Of a stretch of DNA of 34,715 bases, positions 17,790 to 24,998 are shown piece after piece. The stretch is taken from contig MGGO01000008.1 of NCBI GenBank assembly GCA_001792465.1, positions 20,575-55,289 of the forward strand, read 5' to 3'. Source of the stretch: Candidatus Woesebacteria bacterium RIFCSPHIGHO2_01_FULL_44_10 (GTDB lineage: Bacteria; Patescibacteriota; Microgenomatia; UBA8517). Each line of letters begins with the position of its first letter. Positions within the stretch are counted from its first letter, which is position 1. The notes beneath the pieces were generated by a model. That model had not been told where the DNA came from, made no database searches, and saw nothing but the letters and a program-made list of their open reading frames with translations. Both the position numbers and the translations under genes were made by a program.

Positions 17790-18023
17790 ATGGCTAAGAT
17801 TGATAGAGAAAAACTAGAAAGTGAATATCTGGACTTACAAGATCAACTTCCAAAACATATTTTAGAACTTGTTGGAGAAGTTGATCCCAATGAGGTTGTT
17901 GATCATTTTTTGGGATTTGCTGTCGAGCACGCAAGAGATCCTATTCAAGCAAACGCAGAGTTGGAAAGACGGATTAAAAACGCCTTAAGGTCTGGCCAAA
18001 AAGAAGCCGTTAGGGTGTTCTAA
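17790..18023 (+). CDS. Small protein of unknown function, 77 residues
   Basis: No family recognised. It is a soluble, acidic, probably all-helical protein (DREKLESEYLDLQDQLPKHI, GEVDPNEVVDHFLGFAVEHA, ANAELERRIKNALRSGQKEA). It has its own predicted promoter and stands alone between the DedA gene and the candidate small RNA. The coding case rests on the promoter, an ATG at the right distance and plausible protein composition. Confidence 0.55.
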   Translation: MAKIDREKLESEYLDLQDQLPKHILELVGEVDPNEVVDHFLGFAVEHARDPIQANAELERRIKNALRSGQKEAVRVF

Positions 18024-18053
18024 CTAAACTGCCTGGGACGGTTAAACTTGTTT

Positions 18054-18095
18054 AGTCTACGGGGCATTGACAGTTGAAGTGCCCTATGATAGACT
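18054..18095. repeat. Interrupted inverted repeat spanning the small-RNA promoter
   Basis: Left arms AGTCTA (18054-18059) and GGGCA (18062-18066) pair with TGCCC (18080-18084) and TAGACT (18090-18095). The loop holds the -35 box and the right outer arm is the -10 hexamer. It could be an operator or an RNA hairpin in read-through transcripts. Confidence 0.5.
18067..18095 (+). promoter_or_regulatory. Promoter of the candidate small RNA
   Basis: TTGACA at 18067-18072, a 17-nt spacer, then TAGACT at 18090-18095 with an upstream TGA extension (TGATAGACT). The start is expected near 18101-18103, exactly where the paired 5' end of the predicted RNA begins. Confidence 0.65.
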
Positions 18096-18100
18096 GTAAT

Positions 18101-18193
18101 TGTGCTTGTAGGGTAATTCCCATAACCGGCTAAGAATTCTACGCAGGAAAAGCAAGCACATCAAACAAGCCCCGCCCTCGCGAGGGCTTTTTT
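18101..18193 (+). ncRNA. Candidate small RNA, about 93 nt, family unknown
   Basis: A complete-looking RNA gene with no sizeable ORF. The 5' end TGTGCTTG (18101-18108) pairs perfectly with CAAGCACA (18153-18160), closing a 44-nt interior that contains GGGTAATTCCC (18111-18121), a possible GGG/CCC hairpin, and ACCGGC and AGAATTCT segments that allow an alternative GTAG/CTAC pairing. A strong intrinsic terminator follows at 18174-18193. I compared it by eye with the SRP RNA domain IV motif, 6S, tmRNA, TPP, fluoride, glycine and hammerhead features and found no convincing match. Its 3' end is antisense to the last codons of the minus-strand nuclease-like gene. Confidence 0.6.
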
Positions 18194-18592
18194 GACTTTA
18201 TTGTTGGTTCGTCTAAGGCTATAATAATGTAATTTTCCACTTTCTATTCTTCTTAATACGACCGTGACATGTTGTTTTCCTTTGTCGCAGACATGAGCAA
18301 TCTCAAAGTATTTTGCTGTTCTACTAACGCCTCTTCGTGAAATAATTGCCCCACTTGTTTCCTTGATAATAACTTTCGAACTTTTAATAACTTCAGGAGT
18401 GTGTTTAAAAAGATGAAATCTTAGTTTTAAGTCTTTGACGTTTCTTTTATGTCCACTTCGTGTATATGATAGATGGACCCACCCGTGATTATTAAAAACA
18501 ACATTGTCTTCTACTGCACCGCACCATAAAGACCCCAGACTTTTGTAAAATTTATGTGTCTTGGCCTTTAAGTCCTTTACTTCTTTGGGCAT
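18161..18592 (-). CDS. PBECR-like putative nuclease in the lexA operon
   Basis: A basic 143-residue protein. The layout VVFNNHGWVHLSYTRSGHKRNVKDLKLRFHLFKHTPEVIK, then ISRRGVSRTAKYFEIAHVCDKGKQHVTVVLRRIESGKLHYYSL, resembles phage-Barnase-EndoU-ColicinE5/D-RelE-like (PBECR) domains, with the conserved His and Arg residues before a helix and a closing beta strand ending in H-[FY]-[WY]-S. This assignment is from memory and tentative. It starts 3 nt after the lexA stop on the same strand, so it is almost certainly cotranscribed with lexA. Its last codons (KKALARAGLV) overlap the terminator of the opposite-strand small RNA. Confidence 0.6.
   Translation of the reverse strand: MPKEVKDLKAKTHKFYKSLGSLWCGAVEDNVVFNNHGWVHLSYTRSGHKRNVKDLKLRFHLFKHTPEVIKSSKVIIKETSGAIISRRGVSRTAKYFEIAHVCDKGKQHVTVVLRRIESGKLHYYSLRRTNNKVKKALARAGLV
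18174..18193 (+). terminator. Intrinsic terminator of the small RNA
   Basis: The perfect palindrome GCCCTCGCGAGGGC (18174-18187) is followed by TTTTTT. The minus strand has no T tract after the hairpin, so it terminates only + strand transcripts. Confidence 0.8.
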
Positions 18593-18595
18593 ATC

Positions 18596-19219
18596 CTAAT
18601 TTACGTAGCGACGGATGAGGCCGACGACTTTGCCTTGAATGGAGACGTTTTTGACAAAAATCGGGGTCATTTTAGCATTGGCGGGTTCAAGCCGTATGCG
18701 TGTAGCTTCTTTAAAAAAGCGTTTTAGAGTGGCCATGCCGTTATCAAGAAGGGCAACAACTATTTCACCGTTTTTAGCGTTCTCCGCATGCTCGACGATG
18801 ACATAGTCGCCGTCTCTAATTTGTTCCTCAATCATAGATTCACCCCTGACTTGCAGGACATAAACCCCTTTTTCTCCGGAAACAAAGGTTGGCGGAACCT
18901 GGATAGTCGCATTGGGGTCATTCAGGGGTTCCAGTGGCGCTCCGGCGGCAATGTAGCCCAAAACCGGAACATTAACCGCATTGTTGCCGTCAAAATTAAT
19001 GTTGTGGTTAACGATTTCAATCGCACGTCTTCGGCCTCCGGTGCGCTTGATGAGATTTTTTTCTTCTAGAACTGACAAATGCTCATGAACAGTGGCTAAA
19101 GACGAAAGTCCCATCGATTCAGCAATCTCTCGTAGAGTTGGTCCGTAGCCATTGAGTTCAAGGTACTGACGAATATATTCTAGAACTTGCTTTTGACGGG
19201 TATATAAAACCGGTGGCAT
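18596..19219 (-). CDS. lexA: SOS repressor LexA
   Basis: The N-terminal winged-helix domain (TRQKQVLEYIRQYLELNGYGPTLREIAESMGLSS, then TVHEHLSVLEEKNLIKR) precedes an S24 autoprotease domain. Counting from ATG 19219 (207 residues), the cleavage bond lies in GYIAAGAP (A92-G93), the catalytic Ser is S128 in GESMIEEQI and the Lys is K166 in MATLKRFF. It should repress damage genes until RecA filaments trigger self-cleavage. The in-frame TTG at 19240 is rejected because it falls in the -10 region. No palindromic operator could be identified with confidence, so its binding site is unknown. It is divergent from the retropepsin-like gene. Confidence 0.95.
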   Translation of the reverse strand: MPPVLYTRQKQVLEYIRQYLELNGYGPTLREIAESMGLSSLATVHEHLSVLEEKNLIKRTGGRRRAIEIVNHNINFDGNNAVNVPVLGYIAAGAPLEPLNDPNATIQVPPTFVSGEKGVYVLQVRGESMIEEQIRDGDYVIVEHAENAKNGEIVVALLDNGMATLKRFFKEATRIRLEPANAKMTPIFVKNVSIQGKVVGLIRRYVN

Positions 19220-19230
19220 CTTCGTATTAA

Positions 19231-19260
19231 TTTCTATCAAAAATAAACCGAATTAGTCAA
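19231..19260 (-). promoter_or_regulatory. lexA promoter
   Basis: On the minus strand: TTGACT (19260-19255), an 18-nt spacer, then TAGAAA (19236-19231) with a TGA extension. ATG 19219 is 11 nt after the hexamer, so the leader is about 5 nt. Confidence 0.5.
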
Positions 19261-19278
19261 CCACATCTTTCTATGTCA

Positions 19279-19287
19279 TGTTATAAT
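19279..19287 (+). promoter_or_regulatory. Extended -10 for the retropepsin-like gene
   Basis: TGTTATAAT ends 5 nt before ATG 19293; predicted leaderless transcript. Confidence 0.65.
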
Positions 19288-19292
19288 GAAGC

Positions 19293-19646
19293 ATGGCTCT
19301 CACTTATCTAAATATGAAAGTCACCAATCCAACCAACGGCAAACGACCGGTTCAAAGGCGGATGTTAGTGGATTCGGGTGCGATTTTCTCGGTCTTACCT
19401 GCCAGCGTTCTTGGAAAGCTGGGGATCAAACCCGACAGTAAACAAAAATTCGTTCTGGCCAATGGACAAGAAATAGAGAAAGAAGTTGGAGAGGCAAGAT
19501 TCATTTGGAAAGACCGGGCCCGCACTGCACCGGTTGTTTTTGGGGATGAAGACGTTTACTTAATTGGCGCAACAACTTTAGAAAACATGGGTCTTATCCT
19601 CGACCCCATTAACCGCCGCCTGGAAAAGCTCCCCATGTTGCTATAA
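19293..19646 (+). CDS. Retropepsin-like aspartic protease family protein
   Basis: A 117-residue single domain with the clan AA active-site motif read as LVDSGAIFSVLP (Asp-Ser-Gly instead of Asp-Thr-Gly) followed by hydrophobic beta strands and GATTLENMGLILDPINRRLEKLP, the typical end of this family. Active enzymes would be dimers. There is no signal peptide or membrane segment, so it acts in the cytoplasm, with substrate unknown. It has its own leaderless-type promoter, divergent from lexA. Confidence 0.8.
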   Translation: MALTYLNMKVTNPTNGKRPVQRRMLVDSGAIFSVLPASVLGKLGIKPDSKQKFVLANGQEIEKEVGEARFIWKDRARTAPVVFGDEDVYLIGATTLENMGLILDPINRRLEKLPMLL

Positions 19647-19683
19647 AAATTTAGCCCTATTGATTTTTAATTGTATTGAGATA

Positions 19684-19689
19684 TATAAT
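19684..19689 (+). promoter_or_regulatory. -10 box for the 122-residue gene
   Basis: TATAAT ends 9 nt before ATG 19699, so a leader of about 2 nt is expected. Confidence 0.5.
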
Positions 19690-19698
19690 TGCTGAGTT

Positions 19699-20067
19699 AT
19701 GGACGAGAGGATAAAGATTGCTCCAAATGAAATTAAAGCCTATGCTGAAAGTGCTGGTGTGAAGCACACTACGGTGAGAAAGTTTTTGATTGCAGGTGTT
19801 CCCGAGGACGATATTGAAGAGGTTTTGGATATGCGCAACAAATTGACTGAATATGATAGTAAGGGGAGAATTACCGGTCAAGCCACTGTAGAGGCGATGA
19901 TTGAAGCGTGGCAGTGCGTAGATGGGGAGATAGATTGTTTGGACATTCTAGTAGATAGAGCTCTTGAAAAAGTTATTAAAAAAGCAACTACAGGCCAATT
20001 TAACAGGGCATTGCATGTTGCTATGGAAGAGTTCCAAAATGGTGGTCTTGATGCTCTAGACCAATAG
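19699..20067 (+). CDS. Unknown protein, 122 residues
   Basis: No family recognised. It is a soluble, acidic, probably all-helical protein. The N-terminus (IKIAPNEIKAYAESAGVKHTTVRKFLIAGVPEDDIEEVLDMRNKL) could contain a helix-turn-helix, with AYAESAGVKHTTVRKFL as the candidate helices. The C-terminal half (ATVEAMIEAWQCVDGEIDCLDILVDRALEKVIKKA) is amphipathic. It has its own TATAAT box and lies between the retropepsin-like gene and uvrB, each with a separate promoter. Confidence 0.6.
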   Translation: MDERIKIAPNEIKAYAESAGVKHTTVRKFLIAGVPEDDIEEVLDMRNKLTEYDSKGRITGQATVEAMIEAWQCVDGEIDCLDILVDRALEKVIKKATTGQFNRALHVAMEEFQNGGLDALDQ

Positions 20068-20101
20068 TAAGTTAGCTCACCAAAAATAGCTTCAGTAATT
20101 G

Positions 20102-20110
20102 TGATAAAAT
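20102..20110 (+). promoter_or_regulatory. Extended -10 for uvrB
   Basis: TGATAAAAT ends 9 nt before ATG 20120. The AAAAGG just before the start would then be nearly at the mRNA 5' end and too close to act as a normal ribosome-binding site. Confidence 0.5.
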
Positions 20111-20119
20111 TAAAAGGCT

Positions 20120-22147
20120 ATGGGTAAATTTCGGCTGAAAGCTAATTTTAAAGCCACTCCGGATCAGCAGAAAGCGATTGATGCGCTTGTTGCCGGTGTG
20201 GAAAAGGGCAAAAAGTATCAGACTCTCTTGGGAGTCACGGGAAGCGGAAAAACATTCAGTGTTGCGAACGTAATTGAGCGCCTGCAGCAGCCAGCCTTGA
20301 TTATTTCCCACAATAAAACCTTAGCGGCGCAGTTGTATCAGGAATTCAGAGATTTTTTCCCAACCAATGCCGTTTCCTACTTTGTTTCTTACTATGATTA
20401 TTATCAGCCCGAAGCTTATATCCCGAGCACCGATACTTATATCGAAAAAGACGCGGGCATTAACGAGTTAATAGATAAATTGCGCCTGGCCGCCACAGCC
20501 AATATTTTAACCAGGCCAGATACCATTGTGGTGTCCAGCGTTTCCTGTATTTACAACATCGGCTCACCCGTCGAGTACGAGAAATTTGTCCTTCGACTTC
20601 GCTCAGGATTAAAAATCGGCAGAGATGAGATCATCAATCACTTGCTCGACCTGCAATACGACCGTGGGGATTTTGGTTTCCATAGGGGCACTTTCCGCGT
20701 CCGCGGCGACAGTGTTGACGTATTTCTGGCCTACCAAGACGAGGGCGTTCGCATTGAGATCTCGGGTGACAAAATTGCTGCCATTTCATCAATTAATCCT
20801 GTTTCCGGGTCAGTTATCACCAAACACCAATCACCAGTCACCATTTTCCCCTCCAAGCACTACGTTGCCGACACGACCAACATTGAGGCGATCTTTAAAC
20901 AAATTAAAGCCGATGCCCAAAAACAAACCCATGAACTTACCAAGCAAGGTAAGCTTCTTGAAGCCCAGAGGTTATCTCAAAGAGTAGAGTATGACTTGGA
21001 AATGATTCGCGAGGCGGGCTATGTCAAGGGCATCGAAAATTATTCCAGGTATTTTGACGGAAGAGCGCCAGGTGAGGCTCCATATAGCTTACTGGATTAT
21101 TTTACGCACGCTGCGGGCCGCGATCCTTCGACAGGCTCAGGACCTGGGGGTTGGCTGGTTTTCGCGGATGAAAGCCATATTACTTTTCCCCAAATACGCG
21201 GCATGTATGCCGGGGATTTATCCAGGAAAAAGACGCTCATCGAGTACGGTTTTAGATTACCGGCGGCTTTAGATAACCGCCCACTCAAATTTGATGAGTT
21301 CATGCGAAGGATCCCGGGGTTTATTGCCACTTCGGCCACTCCGGCCCAGTGGGAGCTATCCATGAGCGGCAAGCCGGTTGAGCAGCTTTTACGGCCCACA
21401 GGCATTCCGGATCCCGAAGTCGAAATTAGGCCCGTTAAAAATCAGGTATCTGATGTTATAAAGGAAATTAAAAAAAGAGCTAATCCGCCGGCTGGCGGAG
21501 TCAAACAAAGAAGCCTGGTAACAACTTTAACCAAGGCAACGGCCGAAGACCTGGCTGACTATTTAGCCCAGCAGGACTTAAAGGTCCACTATCTGCATAG
21601 TGGCGTCAAAACGCTTGATAGGGGAGATATCTTGGACGACTTGCGCAGTGGAAAATATGACTGCTTGGTGGGCATAAATCTTTTGCGGGAAGGCCTTGAC
21701 CTGCCCGAGGTCTCGCTCGTCGCCATTTTGGATGCAGACAAAGAAGGATTTTTGCGAAGCGACGTGACTCTGATTCAAACCATGGGCCGAGCCGCCAGAC
21801 ACGTTGAAGGTAGAGTTATTTTGTACGCTGACCGAGTCACAGGCAGTATGAAGAGAGCCTTGTCTGAGGTTAAAAGGCGGAGAAAATTTCAACTAGCTAT
21901 GAACAAAAAGCTTGGGGTAACACCAAAACCAATTAAAAAACCAATCAGAGAAAAATTAATTAAGCGTGAAGAAATTCTCCAGACAACCGTCTTTAGCCGG
22001 CTTCCTGAAACCGATTCTTTAACCCCCATGGATAAACGCCGCCTGGTGCGTGATTTGAATCGCGAAATGCGCCTCGCTGCTTCAGACCTTAACTTCGAAC
22101 TCGCAGCCGAGATTAGAGACAAAATTAAAGAGCTAGAAACTTCATGA
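20120..22147 (+). CDS. uvrB: Excinuclease ABC subunit B
   Basis: The damage-verifying helicase-like subunit of nucleotide excision repair. Visible: Walker A GVTGSGKT, the beta-hairpin region YYDYYQPEAYIPSTDTYIEKD, motif II in ADESHITFPQIRGMYAGD, YLHSGVKTLDR, LLREGLDLPEVSLVAILDADKEGFLRS, QTMGRAARH, and the C-terminal UVR motif (LNREMRLAASDLNFELAAEIRDKIKELE). The length (675) is normal. Three short palindromic repeats lie in frame: two of the CTTCGAC-GCTCAGG type (LRLRSG; DPSTGSGPG) and one read as NPPAGG. The last two add residues in loops just before motif II and before the second helicase domain. The stop codon TGA is part of the uvrA promoter box. Confidence 0.97.
   Translation: MGKFRLKANFKATPDQQKAIDALVAGVEKGKKYQTLLGVTGSGKTFSVANVIERLQQPALIISHNKTLAAQLYQEFRDFFPTNAVSYFVSYYDYYQPEAYIPSTDTYIEKDAGINELIDKLRLAATANILTRPDTIVVSSVSCIYNIGSPVEYEKFVLRLRSGLKIGRDEIINHLLDLQYDRGDFGFHRGTFRVRGDSVDVFLAYQDEGVRIEISGDKIAAISSINPVSGSVITKHQSPVTIFPSKHYVADTTNIEAIFKQIKADAQKQTHELTKQGKLLEAQRLSQRVEYDLEMIREAGYVKGIENYSRYFDGRAPGEAPYSLLDYFTHAAGRDPSTGSGPGGWLVFADESHITFPQIRGMYAGDLSRKKTLIEYGFRLPAALDNRPLKFDEFMRRIPGFIATSATPAQWELSMSGKPVEQLLRPTGIPDPEVEIRPVKNQVSDVIKEIKKRANPPAGGVKQRSLVTTLTKATAEDLADYLAQQDLKVHYLHSGVKTLDRGDILDDLRSGKYDCLVGINLLREGLDLPEVSLVAILDADKEGFLRSDVTLIQTMGRAARHVEGRVILYADRVTGSMKRALSEVKRRRKFQLAMNKKLGVTPKPIKKPIREKLIKREEILQTTVFSRLPETDSLTPMDKRRLVRDLNREMRLAASDLNFELAAEIRDKIKELETS
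20589..20608. repeat. Short dispersed repeat, copy 1 in uvrB
   Basis: TCCTTCGACTTCGCTCAGGA, a variant of the gatB repeat with TTC in the middle. In frame, read within FVLRLRSGLKIG. Confidence 0.6.
21124..21142. repeat. Short dispersed repeat, copy 2 in uvrB
   Basis: TCCTTCGACAGGCTCAGGA shares 17 consecutive bases with the gatB copy. In frame, read as DPSTGSGP in an inserted loop before the helicase motif II. Confidence 0.65.
21484..21499. repeat. Palindrome inside uvrB
   Basis: TCCGCCGGCTGGCGGA has perfect 6-bp arms (TCCGCC/GGCGGA) and a 4-nt centre. It encodes PPAGG in a stretch where most UvrB proteins have only KKRxxKGE before the second helicase domain. Confidence 0.5.
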
Positions 22148-22153
22148 TATAAT
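22145..22153 (+). promoter_or_regulatory. Extended -10 for uvrA, overlapping the uvrB stop
   Basis: TGATATAAT; its TGA is the uvrB stop codon. Transcription would begin near 22160, after the in-frame ATG 22152 and before ATG 22188. Confidence 0.55.
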
Positions 22154-22187
22154 GCATATTGCCACGGATAATCGGTGGTCGTTTTGC

Positions 22188-24998
22188 ATGCAGGAAACTA
22201 TCAAAATCAGAGGGGCCAGAGAACACAACCTGAAAAACATTGATTTGGAGTTTCCCAAAAATAAATTGGTTGTTTTTACGGGCGTTTCGGGCAGTGGCAA
22301 AAGTTCCCTTGCTTTCGACACTATTTATGCAGAGGGCCAAAGACGGTATGTGGAGTCCTTGAGTTCATATGCAAGACAGTTTTTGGGAGTGATGGCCAAG
22401 CCGGACGTGGATTTAATCGAGGGCCTGTCTCCGGCTATTTCAATTGATCAAAAAACCACTTCTGCCAATCCCAGAAGTACTGTGGGAACCATAACGGAAG
22501 TATACGACTATCTACGATTGCTTTTTGCCCGCATTGGTCATCCACATTGTCCAATTTGTGGCAGGGAAATAGCGAATCAGTCGCTTGACCAAATTGTCGG
22601 CGGGGTTATTGATTTTATTAAAAACTCTGCCAAAGACAAAAAACTCGTCAAGCTTTTATTTTTCTCCCCACTGGTGGAGGGCAGAAAAGGCGAATACTCG
22701 GGCCTTTTGGAAAACTTGAGAGCCAAGGGCTACAAAAGAGTCAGAATTGATAACGTCATGCACAAACTTGATGAGGAAATTATTCTTATCAAGACAAATA
22801 AACACACGATTGAGGTTGAAGTGGACAGAATAAGCGTTTCGTCTTTGGATAACCTATCCGGAAGAATTACCCAAAGTGTTGAGGAAGCACTCAAACTGTC
22901 TGAGGGGCTTGTTATTATGAGTGAAGTCAAAGATATTGGATTTGGGATTCCGGAGATTCCGAAAAGCTTTACCGATCACCTTTTTAGTGAGCGTTTTGCC
23001 TGCCCGGTCGACAACATTCAAATTGCCGAAATCGAACCTCGGACCTTTTCTTTTAACTCGCCGCACGGAGCTTGCCCAAGCTGTACCGGTATCGGCAGAA
23101 TTCTTAAAGTTGACCCGGAGCGCATTTTTGCCCAAGAGCTTTCCATCACTGAAGGTGGAATCCTGCCTTATGCCAATGCTTTTGATCAAAACACTTGGTT
23201 TTCAAGAATTATTGCCCGATTTGCCTGGGAAAACGATATCAATATTAAAACTCCCATTAAAAATTTAACCGCTCAGCAAAAAAAGATGCTTCTTTGGGGA
23301 AACGGCAGATCACGCTTTGAGGGCATCGCCAATCAAATCGAAAGAAGGCACAGGACAACGCAGTCAGACTACGCCAGAGCCGCCTATGAGAAATTCATGC
23401 GGGAAGTAATTTGCGAGGCCTGCGAGGGCCGGCGACTCAAGAAAGAAGCCTTGGCCATAACCATTGAAGGAATGAGTATTAGCCAGATAACTGACCTGTC
23501 TATCAAGGATGCTCAAGAGTGGGTAGAAAGCTTGCCCGACGGGCCCGTCGCCAGGCTGATCGTTAAAGAAATTGTTACCAGGTTAAATTTTTTGATTTCG
23601 GTAGGGCTTGACTACCTGACTCTCGGGAGAGCCGCGGGAACTCTGGCCGGGGGTGAAGCTCAAAGAATCAGGCTTGCCAGTCAAATTGGCACGGGGTTAA
23701 CGGGAGTTTTGTATGTTTTGGATGAACCAACGATTGGACTCCACCCACGGGACAATGCCAGGCTAATTGCGACGTTAAAAAACTTAAGAGATTTAGGCAA
23801 TACGGTCATCGTCGTTGAGCACGACGCGGAGATGATGAACTCCTCAGACTACTTGGTTGATTTTGGACCGGGGGCCGGCAAGCAAGGCGGAGCAATTATC
23901 GCCAGCGGAAGTTCTGAACAAGTAGCTAAAAACTCAAACTCAATTACGGGACAGTATTTGAGTGGGAAAAGGAAAATAAGTATTACAGGTATTACAAGTA
24001 GTAAAAGTAGTAAAAGCTTAAGATTATTGGGCGCGGCCCAATATAATCTCAAAAACATCGATTTAGAAATTCCTTTGGGGAAGTTTGTGGCAGTTACCGG
24101 AGTATCCGGATCTGGCAAGTCAACGCTCATTGTAGAAACCCTTTACCACGGCCTAAATCACGAAATGAATCCGGCTTACCGCAGTCAACCCGGGGAATAC
24201 AAAAAAATTGAAGGGCAGCAAAACGTCAATAAAGTCAGTTTAATCGACCAATCTCCAATTGGCCGAACTCCAAGAAGCAATCCCGCAACTTATACCAAAA
24301 CTTTTGACTTGATAAGACAAGCTTTTGCCAGTACCCGAGATGCACGAGCCGCGGGCTACAAGCCAGGCAGGTTTTCCTTCAACGTCAAGGGTGGGCGCTG
24401 TGAAGCTTGTGAAGGCCAAGGCCAAGTCAAAATCGAGATGCAGTTTATGGCTGACATTTGGGTCGTTTGTGAGGTCTGTAAGGGCACCCGGTACAATAAA
24501 CAAACTTTGGAAGTGGAGTATAAAGGCAAAAATATCTCCGATGTTTTAAGTCTGACGGTTGCTGAAGCCGAGGAATTTTTCCATGCGCATCCTGCCATAG
24601 TTCGCAAACTTGAAACTCTTCAAGCCGTTGGCCTTGACTATATGGAGCTTGGTCAATCAGCACCGACCTTGTCGGGCGGTGAAGCCCAAAGAGTCAAACT
24701 GGCCGCGGAATTGGGCAAAAAGCACTCCGGCCACGTGATGTATATTTTAGACGAGCCAACAACCGGACTCCATTTTGCTGATTTGGAGAAGCTTCTGCGT
24801 GTATTAAAATTATTAGTCAGCAAAGGAAACACGGTGATTGTCATCGAACACAATCTCGATATCATCAAAAACGCCGATTGGATCATTGATTTGGGGCCGG
24901 AGGGTGGGGAAAAAGGTGGAGAAGTCATTGCCCAAGGAACTCCTGACCACGTCAGAAAACAAAAAAATTCCTACACGGGCCAATTTTTGTCAAAATGA
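22188..24998 (+). CDS. uvrA: Excinuclease ABC subunit A
   Basis: The damage-recognition ATPase, 936 residues from ATG 22188. Two ABC modules are seen: Walker A GVSGSGKSSLAFDT and GVSGSGKSTLIVETL, signatures LAGGEAQRIRLASQIG and LSGGEAQRVKLAAELG, Walker B VLDEPTIGLHPRD and ILDEPTTGLHFAD. The C-terminal zinc finger is intact (CEACEGQGQ to CEVCKGTRYN). The first zinc site has one pair degraded (CPVDN where CPxCx is usual) but keeps CPSC. ATG 22188 (MQETIKIRGAREHNLKNID) matches the family start, and a GGTGG at 22174-22178 may serve as ribosome-binding site. ATG 22152 overlaps the -10 box and is rejected. The end overlaps the next gene by ATGA. Confidence 0.96.
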   Translation: MQETIKIRGAREHNLKNIDLEFPKNKLVVFTGVSGSGKSSLAFDTIYAEGQRRYVESLSSYARQFLGVMAKPDVDLIEGLSPAISIDQKTTSANPRSTVGTITEVYDYLRLLFARIGHPHCPICGREIANQSLDQIVGGVIDFIKNSAKDKKLVKLLFFSPLVEGRKGEYSGLLENLRAKGYKRVRIDNVMHKLDEEIILIKTNKHTIEVEVDRISVSSLDNLSGRITQSVEEALKLSEGLVIMSEVKDIGFGIPEIPKSFTDHLFSERFACPVDNIQIAEIEPRTFSFNSPHGACPSCTGIGRILKVDPERIFAQELSITEGGILPYANAFDQNTWFSRIIARFAWENDINIKTPIKNLTAQQKKMLLWGNGRSRFEGIANQIERRHRTTQSDYARAAYEKFMREVICEACEGRRLKKEALAITIEGMSISQITDLSIKDAQEWVESLPDGPVARLIVKEIVTRLNFLISVGLDYLTLGRAAGTLAGGEAQRIRLASQIGTGLTGVLYVLDEPTIGLHPRDNARLIATLKNLRDLGNTVIVVEHDAEMMNSSDYLVDFGPGAGKQGGAIIASGSSEQVAKNSNSITGQYLSGKRKISITGITSSKSSKSLRLLGAAQYNLKNIDLEIPLGKFVAVTGVSGSGKSTLIVETLYHGLNHEMNPAYRSQPGEYKKIEGQQNVNKVSLIDQSPIGRTPRSNPATYTKTFDLIRQAFASTRDARAAGYKPGRFSFNVKGGRCEACEGQGQVKIEMQFMADIWVVCEVCKGTRYNKQTLEVEYKGKNISDVLSLTVAEAEEFFHAHPAIVRKLETLQAVGLDYMELGQSAPTLSGGEAQRVKLAAELGKKHSGHVMYILDEPTTGLHFADLEKLLRVLKLLVSKGNTVIVIEHNLDIIKNADWIIDLGPEGGEKGGEVIAQGTPDHVRKQKNSYTGQFLSK

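Noticed and set aside
18024..18200. 6S, SRP or tmRNA gene
   Set aside because: The SRP domain IV motif, the tmRNA tRNA-like ends and a 6S-type central bubble are absent, and the predicted transcript is only about 93 nt.
19220..19292. LexA operator in the lexA intergenic region
   Set aside because: No palindrome resembling known SOS boxes, and no motif shared with the uvrB or uvrA promoters, could be found by eye.
22152..22187. Earlier ATG for UvrA
   Set aside because: It overlaps the TATAAT box, and the added residues do not match the family N-terminus.
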